64,000 nucleotides of DNA, from NCBI RefSeq assembly GCF_003610195.1, contig NZ_RAPO01000003.1, forward strand, positions 682,001 to 746,000, written 5' to 3'. Below the pieces are notes generated by a model. That model was given only the letters and a program-made list of their open reading frames with translations, made no database searches and had not been told where the DNA came from. A program made the translations under genes and the position numbers. The stretch comes from Halopiger aswanensis (lineage in GTDB: Archaea; Halobacteriota; Halobacteria; Halobacteriales; Natrialbaceae). Positions 43,119 through 50,442 of the stretch are shown piece by piece (the stretch's first letter is position 1; each line of letters starts with the position of its first letter).

Positions 43119-44066
43119 CTACTCGAGCAGGCCCTTGATGTAGCCGATCGCGAACAGCCGGCCCATGTCGGTGTAGCCGGACATCGCGTCCTCGCGGTCG
43201 TCCTCGCCGATCATCCGCGGGACGTGGTCGGGCCGGATCGGGCCGTCGAAGCCGACCTCCCGGTAGGCGTCGATCGCCGCGCGCATGTCGGTCGGCCCCT
43301 CGTCGTGCCAGGTTTCGACGAAGGAGTCGCCGTCGCCCTCGACGTCGCGGAAGTGGACGAAGTGGATGCGCTCGCCGAACTCGCGGATCGCCTCGATGGT
43401 GTCGGTCTCCATCGCCGCGAAGTTGCCTTGACAGAAGGTGACGCCGTGGCGCGGGCTGTCGTGGAGGTCGAGGATGCGGCGGTAGTCCGCGACTGATTTG
43501 ACGATGCGCGGGACGCCTCGGACGGGGGAGCGCGGCGGGTCGTCGGGGTGCAGCGCCAGGTTGACGCCGTACTCCTCCGCGACGGGAACGACTTCCTCGA
43601 GGAAGTACTCGAGATTCTCCCAGAGTTCCGCTTCCGTGATTTCGGCGGCGGGGTGGTCCGGGGCGCGCTCCATCCACTCGTTGTCGAAGGCGATCCGCTG
43701 GGAGTCGCCGCGACCGGGCACCGAGTCGGAGGTGCGGATGACGCCCACCGGGTTCTCGGTCCAGACCCAGCAGTAGGTGTCGATGCCGAGCCGACCCATG
43801 TTTTCGATCAGCGTCTTTACCGTCTCGATCTCCTCGTCGCGGCCCTCCTCGCCGAGGACGGTGGCGTTCATCGGCGGCCGATCCTCGACGACGTCGAGCG
43901 AGAAGCCGTGGTCGGCGAACCGGTTGCGGGTCTGCATGAGCGTGTCGTACTCCCACCACTTCTCGTCGACGCCCCAGAAGCGGACGACGGCGGTGTCGAT
44001 GCCGAGCTGCTTGGCCATCGTCCACCGTTCGTCCGGTTTCGGGGGCAACATCACGGTCGGATCCAT
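43119..44066 (-). CDS. uxuA: Mannonate dehydratase-like TIM-barrel enzyme
   Basis: A 315-residue TIM-barrel protein. The metal and substrate residues of mannonate dehydratases are recognisable: NLALHPDDPP (His), FCQGNFA (Cys), IHFVHFRDVEG (His) and GFDGPIRPDHVPRM (Arg-Pro-Asp-His). It should convert D-mannonate to 2-keto-3-deoxygluconate, a step of hexuronate degradation. It is shorter than the roughly 390-residue enterobacterial UxuA, so a related sugar-acid dehydratase is possible. No other hexuronate gene is next to it. The start begins MDPTVMLPPKPDERWTMAKQ. Confidence 0.82.
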   Translation of the reverse strand: MDPTVMLPPKPDERWTMAKQLGIDTAVVRFWGVDEKWWEYDTLMQTRNRFADHGFSLDVVEDRPPMNATVLGEEGRDEEIETVKTLIENMGRLGIDTYCWVWTENPVGVIRTSDSVPGRGDSQRIAFDNEWMERAPDHPAAEITEAELWENLEYFLEEVVPVAEEYGVNLALHPDDPPRSPVRGVPRIVKSVADYRRILDLHDSPRHGVTFCQGNFAAMETDTIEAIREFGERIHFVHFRDVEGDGDSFVETWHDEGPTDMRAAIDAYREVGFDGPIRPDHVPRMIGEDDREDAMSGYTDMGRLFAIGYIKGLLE

Positions 44067-44200
44067 ATTACGCGGTTCCTCATGTCCCGGGGGTATCGGT
44101 GTTTCGGAACGTATCGGTGGCGTGTGACACGGTTCCTCGCCGCGAATCCGACGGTGCGACGTCGTTTGCCGTCCTCGAGTTACTCGGCGCCTCGAGCGCG

Positions 44201-44398
44201 TTATTCAGAACAGGTATCGATTCCAAACAGCGCATTCACCGGACACCGCTGGATGAGCGCCGTTGCGAGCACGTCGCTGCCGACGACGAACGCGAGCGTG
44301 CCGAGCGTCCGATCCCGGTTCCGGTAGCCGAACACCAACAGTGCGACCGCGAGGACGGTTCGCATCGCTCGGTCGAGGCCGCCGACGTTCTTGTCCAT
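44201..44398 (-). CDS. Small DUF2892-like membrane protein
   Basis: A 65-residue protein. It starts MDKNVGGLDRAMRTVLAVALLVFGY, continues TLAFVVGSDVLATALIQRCPVNALFGIDT, and ends in CSE. It has two short hydrophobic segments and the N-x-G...D...R and RCP-x-N-x-L-FGI features of the YgaP-like inner-membrane domain family (PF11127). The function is unknown; the RCP Cys is conserved in that family. The reading frame continues upstream, but ATG 44398 fits the family's usual size. Confidence 0.8.
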   Translation of the reverse strand: MDKNVGGLDRAMRTVLAVALLVFGYRNRDRTLGTLAFVVGSDVLATALIQRCPVNALFGIDTCSE

Positions 44399-44454
44399 AC
44401 CGAATCGACGGCTGCGGTGTACGTAGTAGTGTCCCCGAAGACGGGAGCCGTCGG

Positions 44455-46236
44455 TTACTCGCCGGTCAGCCGACGAAGCGGGTCCTCGCCTTGCCACCGG
44501 GCGTACGCGTACGACGCAGCCAGCAGAATCGCCCCGACGACGAGGAACGCGAGCGCTCGAGCGATCGCATCGAGTCCCTGCATGTCGAACAGAAACACCT
44601 TCGCGGTCACGAGCCCGAGGACGGCCATCCCCTGGAACCGGAGTCCGCGAACGTCGACCGAAAGGCCGGCGGTAACGAGCGCGAGGCCGAAGGCAGCCCA
44701 GGCGACGGAGACGCCGGCACCCGAAAGCTCCAGTCCCAGAACGACGACCGTCAGCCCGGTGCCGGCCACGGCGTACGGCGCGGCAACCGGCACCGAGTCG
44801 CCGGTCCGCGGAGTCGTCATCGTTTCGCCGCGGAACCGTAGGGCGAGACCGTAGAAGACGGCGACCGCGAGCGCGAACGCGACCGGTCGGCCGGTTGCTG
44901 TCGCCAGCGGCGCACCGGTGTCGAACGCCGGGAGTTCGGCGGCGTCCACGGCGAGGAGTTTGCCGACCGTCCCGAGCGCGACGAGATGGCCGCCGGTGCG
45001 GAACGCCGGAGCATCCGTTCGGTCGGCCCCGAAAATCGAGCCGCAGAGGAGCGCGAGCAGCCCGACGGTCGCCCCGAACGGCTCCGCTGCCAGCACGACG
45101 GCGCCCCCGAGCAACACGACCGCGAGGGCACCGGCTGCCTCGTCCCGTCGCACCGGCCGGCGATCGGTGATCGCGTAGACGCCGACGAGCGCGAGGCCGA
45201 CGGCGCCGAGTGCGACTCCCTCGAGCGGCGCTTCCGGAACCCACTCGGTGACGATGTCCTCAAGGAAGACAGCCCCGATTCCGGCGTTGAGGACGGTCAG
45301 TGCGCCAATCTGGGGGCGATACCAGCGACCGTCCGCGTCGGCTCGGCGAAGAACGTAGCCGCCCACGAGGTAGATTCCGAGGGCAGCGACGACGACTGCG
45401 GCGGCGAGCGACGCCGCCGGCTCCGTCTCGGCGCGCCACACCGCGACGAGTCCGTACGTCGGCAGGACGCTGGCGAGGACGAGCCGGTACCACGGGCGTA
45501 CCGCGGCGATGGCGACGAGGCCGACTGCGAGCAGCAACGCGTAGGCGGGCGTCACGACGAACGTCTCGGCCTCGAGGCCGAGGTACGCCGTCCCGTAGCC
45601 GAACAGGAAGGCTTCGCCGGCGACGATCGGCGCGCCGTCGCGGACCGACACGGCCGCTGTTCCGGCGACGAGGATCGTCAGCGCCGCGAGGACGGCCCAC
45701 AGCGGCGTTCCCAGGGCCGTCCGATACGCTTCGAAGCCGTAGGCCGCGTAGCAACTGAAGTACGCGATCGCGAGCCCGACGCCGGCCGCGATCTGCCCCC
45801 AGCGAACGTAGCCCTGTCGCTCGGCGGCAAATCGACCGCCGGCGAACAGCGCCACGCCGGCGACCGTGCCGGCGACGACGCGACCCAGCGGACCGAGCAG
45901 GCCGGCTTCGATGGCCAGCCGGACGAAGAACACCACGCCGGCGACGAGCGCGGCTCCGCCGAGGAGTCCGAGCCACTTGATGCCGATGTCGCGCTCCCAG
46001 TTCTGCGTGCGCTCCTGTTCTCGATCGTGAGCCGCTGTGTCGTCCTCGCGCGGCGTCGTCTCGTCCGACGGCGCTCGATCGGCGCGGTCGTCGACCGCGT
46101 CGCGATCGGTCCGCGTCGCCGCTGTGGACTCTCCGTCGACCGCTGCCTCGAGGTCGGCGACGCGACGCCGGAGGGTGGCGACCTCGGACCGGAGTCGCCG
46201 TACCTCCGCCGCGAGGTCGTCATCGTCGTCGCTCAT
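44455..46236 (-). CDS. Large DUF2339-type polytopic membrane protein
   Basis: A 593-residue protein. The N-terminal 95 residues form a coiled coil (LAAEVRRLRSEVATLRRRVADLEAAVD) and an acidic linker; from WERDIGIKWLGLLGGAALVAG onward there are 14 to 16 membrane helices to the end. This layout and the first-helix motif match the DUF2339 family (PF10101). The biochemical role is unknown; some bacterial members are annotated with envelope functions. It lies on the same strand as the DUF2892-like gene and the S9 peptidase. Confidence 0.85.
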   Translation of the reverse strand: MSDDDDDLAAEVRRLRSEVATLRRRVADLEAAVDGESTAATRTDRDAVDDRADRAPSDETTPREDDTAAHDREQERTQNWERDIGIKWLGLLGGAALVAGVVFFVRLAIEAGLLGPLGRVVAGTVAGVALFAGGRFAAERQGYVRWGQIAAGVGLAIAYFSCYAAYGFEAYRTALGTPLWAVLAALTILVAGTAAVSVRDGAPIVAGEAFLFGYGTAYLGLEAETFVVTPAYALLLAVGLVAIAAVRPWYRLVLASVLPTYGLVAVWRAETEPAASLAAAVVVAALGIYLVGGYVLRRADADGRWYRPQIGALTVLNAGIGAVFLEDIVTEWVPEAPLEGVALGAVGLALVGVYAITDRRPVRRDEAAGALAVVLLGGAVVLAAEPFGATVGLLALLCGSIFGADRTDAPAFRTGGHLVALGTVGKLLAVDAAELPAFDTGAPLATATGRPVAFALAVAVFYGLALRFRGETMTTPRTGDSVPVAAPYAVAGTGLTVVVLGLELSGAGVSVAWAAFGLALVTAGLSVDVRGLRFQGMAVLGLVTAKVFLFDMQGLDAIARALAFLVVGAILLAASYAYARWQGEDPLRRLTGE

Positions 46237-46350
46237 AGTCGGTTCTCTCAGCGTCGGCTGAAAAACATTCTGGAGTGACAGGTTGGTCTTCGGTGCGCTC
46301 GGCGATCCGGTCCGACTCCCGAACCCCTTCGTTTCCGGTCGAACTCGCGA

Positions 46351-48456
46351 CTACCGTTCGTCCGGTCCCGCCGAGTCGCTCGAGGCCGAAAGCCCCGCGT
46401 CCCGGTCGCGATCGAGTGCCAGCGGCGCCTCGTGGTGGTCGGAGTAGCCGTCGAACCAGCGGGCGATCCGCTCGAGGCGGTCGACGACGTGGGCGGGTTC
46501 CCCCGAGCGCGAGAGTTCGTGGCCCTCCCGCGGATAGCGCACGAGTCGGGTGTCGACGCCGTGTTTCTTGAGTCCGAGGTAGAACAGTTCGGCGGTGTTC
46601 GCGGGCGTCCGGTAGTCGCGATCGGAGTGGAGGACGAGCGTCGGCGTCTCGACCTCGGCGACGTGAGCGACCGGCGACTGCTCCCAGAGGAACTCCGGTT
46701 CCTCCCAGGGCGTCGTGTCGAAATCACCCTCGAGGAGGTGGAACGCGTCCGTCGAGCCGTAGAAGCCGGTGAGATCGTAGACGCCGCGCTGGGAGACGGC
46801 CGCCGTGAACCGATCGGCGTTGCCGACCGCCCAGGCGGTCATGAACCCGCCGAAGCTGCCGCCGGTGACGAAGACCTCGTCGTCGTCGACGTACTCGCGG
46901 TCACAGACCGCGTCGACACCGGCGAGCACGTCGGTCAGCGTGACCTCGCCCCAGTCGCGCTCGATGGCCGTCGCGTGGGCCTCGCCGTAGCCCGTCGAGC
47001 CCCGCGGGTTGCACCAGAAGACGGCGTAGCCCCGCGCCGCGAGCGTCTGGAACTCGTGCCACATCGTCCCCGCGGTCGTCCAGTGGGCGTGGGGGCCGCC
47101 GTGGATCTCGACGAGCAGCGGGTAGGTTTCGCCCGGAGAAGCGTCGGCGTCGAACTCGGGCGGGGTGAGCAGCCAGCCCTGAATTTCTTCGCCGTCCTCG
47201 CTCTCGAACCACAGTTCTTCGGGCTGGCGGACCGCCCGCTCCGCGAGGTAGTCGCCGTTGACGCGGCTCAGACGGTGCGGCTCGTTGCCGCCGCGGGTCG
47301 TCACGAAGACGTCGCCGGGGTGGTCCCACTCGCTCTGGACGAGTGCGACCGCGTCCCGACCGACGTGGAAGTCCTCGACGGTCGCGCCCTCCCCGTAGAT
47401 CCGCTTCGGGTCGGCTTCGGCGTCGCCCGGCACCGACCAGAGAACGCGCGATCCCTCGTCCGGCGTCGTGAAGTACAGGTCGTCGCCCTCGGGCGCCCAG
47501 GTGAAACTGCAGCGGTGGCCGACGGTCCGATCGAGCGGCGCCGTCGGCGTGGTCTCGGTACCATCTACGCGGTCGTGAACGCGAATCTCGGTCTGGCGCA
47601 TCGAGGCCTGCTCTTCGGGCGTGTACTCGAAGGCTACTCGCTCGTCCGCGGTCGCCTCGAGCGAGTCCGGCCCGAGCCAGCCCGAGGTCTCGGTGAACGC
47701 CTCGCGGTCGTCGGTCGCGAGGTCGTGAGCGAACAGTTCGTACCGCAGCGAGTCGTCGGGTTCGGGCTCTTCGCCGACCTTGCTCGCGTAGTAGACCGTC
47801 TCGTCGTCGCCCCAGGTGGGTGCGATGTAGTCGCGGTCGCCGTCGGTGAGGCGGGTGATTGCCTCGCCGTCGTCTTCGTCGCCGTCCTCGAGCGCCGGCC
47901 CGTCGGAGAGCGCCGCCTCGAGGTCGAGCACGTAGACGTGGCTCCGACGGCCGTCGAAGTACTCGGTGTCGGCCCGGTAGATGGGCCGGTCGATGACGCG
48001 CGGATCGGGCTCGTCGGGTTCGTAGTCGGGATCGACCGCCAGGTCGCGGCCGTCCTCGCGGTCGGCTGCCGTGACTCGCTGGCTGAAACATAAGCGGGAG
48101 CCGTCCGGACTCCACTCGAGGCTGCCGATGCCGCCGACGACGGCCGTGAGTTGCCGGGCCTCGCCGCCGTCGGTCGGGACGACCCACAGTTGCTGGCGGT
48201 CACCCTCGCCGCGAGTGCTGACGAACGCGAGCCACGAGCCGTCGGGGTGCCAGCGGGGTTGGCTGTCGACGCCGTCGCGGGCCGTAAACTGCGTCGGTTC
48301 GTCGCCGCCGACCGGGACGACGAACACCGTCGCAGTGTACGATTCGTCGTCATCGGGGACGCGGCGGACGAACGCGACGCGCTCGCTGTCGGGCGAGACG
48401 CGGGGGTCCTCGGCGTGTGCGAGGTCGGTGTAATCGCTCGCAGTAATACCGTTCAT
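46351..48456 (-). CDS. S9-family peptidase (acylaminoacyl/prolyl oligopeptidase type)
   Basis: A 701-residue cytoplasmic serine peptidase. The N-terminal two thirds is a beta-propeller of WD-like blades (HADEDPRV-type openings such as TDLAHAEDPRVSPDSERVAFV). The alpha/beta-hydrolase domain has the nucleophile in TGGSFGGFMTAW (Ser534), the acid in LHSDRDYRTP and the histidine in YPREGHELSRS. Such enzymes cleave short peptides or remove acylated residues. It is divergent from the TAXI operon across a 306-bp AT-rich gap. The start MNGITASDYTDLAHAEDP is typical. Confidence 0.94.
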   Translation of the reverse strand: MNGITASDYTDLAHAEDPRVSPDSERVAFVRRVPDDDESYTATVFVVPVGGDEPTQFTARDGVDSQPRWHPDGSWLAFVSTRGEGDRQQLWVVPTDGGEARQLTAVVGGIGSLEWSPDGSRLCFSQRVTAADREDGRDLAVDPDYEPDEPDPRVIDRPIYRADTEYFDGRRSHVYVLDLEAALSDGPALEDGDEDDGEAITRLTDGDRDYIAPTWGDDETVYYASKVGEEPEPDDSLRYELFAHDLATDDREAFTETSGWLGPDSLEATADERVAFEYTPEEQASMRQTEIRVHDRVDGTETTPTAPLDRTVGHRCSFTWAPEGDDLYFTTPDEGSRVLWSVPGDAEADPKRIYGEGATVEDFHVGRDAVALVQSEWDHPGDVFVTTRGGNEPHRLSRVNGDYLAERAVRQPEELWFESEDGEEIQGWLLTPPEFDADASPGETYPLLVEIHGGPHAHWTTAGTMWHEFQTLAARGYAVFWCNPRGSTGYGEAHATAIERDWGEVTLTDVLAGVDAVCDREYVDDDEVFVTGGSFGGFMTAWAVGNADRFTAAVSQRGVYDLTGFYGSTDAFHLLEGDFDTTPWEEPEFLWEQSPVAHVAEVETPTLVLHSDRDYRTPANTAELFYLGLKKHGVDTRLVRYPREGHELSRSGEPAHVVDRLERIARWFDGYSDHHEAPLALDRDRDAGLSASSDSAGPDER

Positions 48457-48762
48457 ATCAGCGGGGAATAGCGGCCGTCTGAAAGGCGTTCGGGTACAGT
48501 GGTGATTTCACGCCCTGAAGTTAGGTCGTCTCCCGCGAGGAACCGATCTTTACTACCACCGGAGAATATTCAGGCAACATTTCCGAGGCTTAAAGCCACT
48601 TCCGACGAACAATGTGCACGACGACGCTGCTGCGGGTCGAGAACGGGCCAGCCTGTTTATTCTTATTCATTAAATATAAAGGATATGTTTGATAGGAAAA
48701 ACTCGGAAATAGTACGTATCTCAAAGGTAAATCGAAGACTCTATTAATATAATGATGGATAT
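48457..48762. other. 306-bp AT-rich divergent promoter region
   Basis: No gene. The half nearest the TAXI operon (about 48650-48760) is markedly richer in A and T than the surrounding DNA (TTTATTCTTATTCATTAAAT). It ends with CTATTAATATAAT (48741-48753), the probable TATA region. For the minus-strand peptidase I see no clear element. The composition change may mark an acquired operon or merely a long regulated promoter. Confidence 0.6.
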
Positions 48763-48771
48763 ATGGCTGAT

Positions 48772-49848
48772 ATGGTGCAAGACATCAATCGGCGTCGGTT
48801 CATCGCTGCAAGTGGGATTGCTGGACTAGCTGGACTCGCCGGGTGTATCGGTGACGATGCCGAAGGCAACGGTAACGGAAACGGCGACGGCAACGGAAGC
48901 GGCAATGGAAACGGCGACAGCGGCAACGGCAACGACAGCGGTAACGGCGACGGCGAAGAGGACCTCGAGGAGGCCAACCCCGACGAAGGCGGGGAGATCC
49001 TCTCGTGGCACGCCGGCGGGACGGGCGGTACCTACTACCCGCTGTCGGGCGACTTCAAGAGCATCGTCTCGGAGCACACGCCCCACGACCTGCAGGTCCA
49101 GTCGACGGGTGCGAGCGTCGAGAACGTCGGCAGCCTCAACCGCGAACGGGCCGACTTCGCGCTGATCCAGAACGACATCGCGTACTTCGCGGTCAACGGC
49201 ACCGGCCTCGAGGAGTTCGAGGGCAACGCCATGGAGAACATCCGCGGCGTCGCGACGCTGTACCCCGAAACGATCCACGTCATCACGCAGGCCGACTCGG
49301 GCATCGAGACGCTCGAGGACCTCGACGGTGCGACGATCAACACCGGTGACCTCGGCAGCGGGACCCAGGTCAACGCCCTGCAGATCCTCGAGTCCGCGGG
49401 GATCGAGGAAGGGGATTTCGAGGAGCAAAACGCCGACTTCGCGACCGCGGCCGACCAGATCCGCGACGGCGACGTCGACGCCGCGTTCGTCGTCGGCGGG
49501 TGGCCGGTCGGCTCCATCGAGGAGCTCGCGACGACCTCGGACATCGCGCTGGTTGAGGTCTCCGGCGACGTCCGCGAGAGCATCATGAGCGACGCCGAGT
49601 GGTTCGCCGAGGACACCGTCCCCGCCGGCACGTACGACGGCGTCGACGAGGACGTCGAGACCGTCTCCGTGCAGGCGATGATCGCCACGCACGAGGGTGT
49701 CGACGAGGGCATCGTCGAAGAGGTCACGACCGCGATCTTCGACAACACCGACCAGATCACGCAGAAGGCCGACTTCATCAGCGCCGATACGGCACAGGAC
49801 GGCATGCCGATCGACCTCCACCCCGGCGCCGAAGCGTACTTCAACTAA
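48772..49848 (+). CDS. TAXI-type TRAP transporter solute-binding lipoprotein
   Basis: A 358-residue Tat lipoprotein (NRRRFIAASGIAGLAGLAGC) with a 40-residue Gly/Asn/Asp linker, then a TAXI (NMT1-like) solute receptor: SWHAGGTGGTYYPLSGDFKS, NDIAYFAVNGTG, INTGDLGSGTQVNALQ and AFVVGGWPVGSIEEL. TAXI receptors deliver organic anions such as glutamate-like or other carboxylates to a fused permease driven by sodium. ATG 48772 is preferred because the TATA region lies about 25 nt upstream; ATG 48763 adds MAD. The DUF1850 and permease genes follow in order, so the set is complete. Confidence 0.93.
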   Translation: MVQDINRRRFIAASGIAGLAGLAGCIGDDAEGNGNGNGDGNGSGNGNGDSGNGNDSGNGDGEEDLEEANPDEGGEILSWHAGGTGGTYYPLSGDFKSIVSEHTPHDLQVQSTGASVENVGSLNRERADFALIQNDIAYFAVNGTGLEEFEGNAMENIRGVATLYPETIHVITQADSGIETLEDLDGATINTGDLGSGTQVNALQILESAGIEEGDFEEQNADFATAADQIRDGDVDAAFVVGGWPVGSIEELATTSDIALVEVSGDVRESIMSDAEWFAEDTVPAGTYDGVDEDVETVSVQAMIATHEGVDEGIVEEVTTAIFDNTDQITQKADFISADTAQDGMPIDLHPGAEAYFN

Positions 49849-49878
49849 CTCCGGTTCGGGAGTCCACCCTTTCATCTC

Positions 49879-50436
49879 TTGACCGTGAACGTAACCCGTC
49901 GACACGTCGTCGTTGTCCTCCTCGTACTGGCAGTTCTCGGCGCGTCAGCGATCGCCGTTGCGACCGCTGCGGACGACAAAACGCTCGTCGTCACGGATGC
50001 CGATACCGGGGAACCGGTGCTCGAGGTTCCCGTCGAGGACGGGACCGAAGTGACGCTCTCGTACACGCACAGCGTCGAGAAGACGACCGTCGAGGACATC
50101 TACGTCGTCGACGGGACGGAACTGCGGATGGATCGGATGGTCTTTTCCTCGCACGGTGCGGGGCTGCCGACCAGCGGTCCGATCGAGGAGACGTCGGACG
50201 GCTTCGTCGTCTATTCGAACGAGTCGTACGCGAACCTGAACGTCGTCCCGGGATCGGTCGCCGGCCACGAACTCGTCGTCGGCAATGAGCGCTACGACTT
50301 AGTCGCCCGCTCGGACGGGCCGGTGGTGCTCTCGGTAGCCGAACGCAGCCTCTCCGAGCAACTGTCTGCGCCGCTATCGACCGACCACCGGCTCGATCCG
50401 ATTCGCGCGCTCGACTCGATTACCACCCATCGCTGA
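49879..50436 (+). CDS. DUF1850 protein of the TAXI transporter operon
   Basis: A 185-residue protein with a signal-like N-terminus (HVVVVLLVLAVLGASAIAVATA) and one beta-rich extracytoplasmic domain. The family pattern VTLSYTHSVEKTTVEDIYVVDG is present. DUF1850 genes usually sit between the TAXI receptor and the fused permease, as here, and are thought to be accessory subunits. The start is unusual: TTG 49879 or GTG 49885, no ATG being available. It ends 6 bp before the permease ATG. Confidence 0.85.
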   Translation: MTVNVTRRHVVVVLLVLAVLGASAIAVATAADDKTLVVTDADTGEPVLEVPVEDGTEVTLSYTHSVEKTTVEDIYVVDGTELRMDRMVFSSHGAGLPTSGPIEETSDGFVVYSNESYANLNVVPGSVAGHELVVGNERYDLVARSDGPVVLSVAERSLSEQLSAPLSTDHRLDPIRALDSITTHR

Positions 50437-50442
50437 CCAGAT

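Noticed and set aside
48499-48747. An 82-residue frame in the AT-rich spacer
   Set aside because: It has no acidic bias and mixed composition, and it crosses the probable promoter of the TAXI operon.
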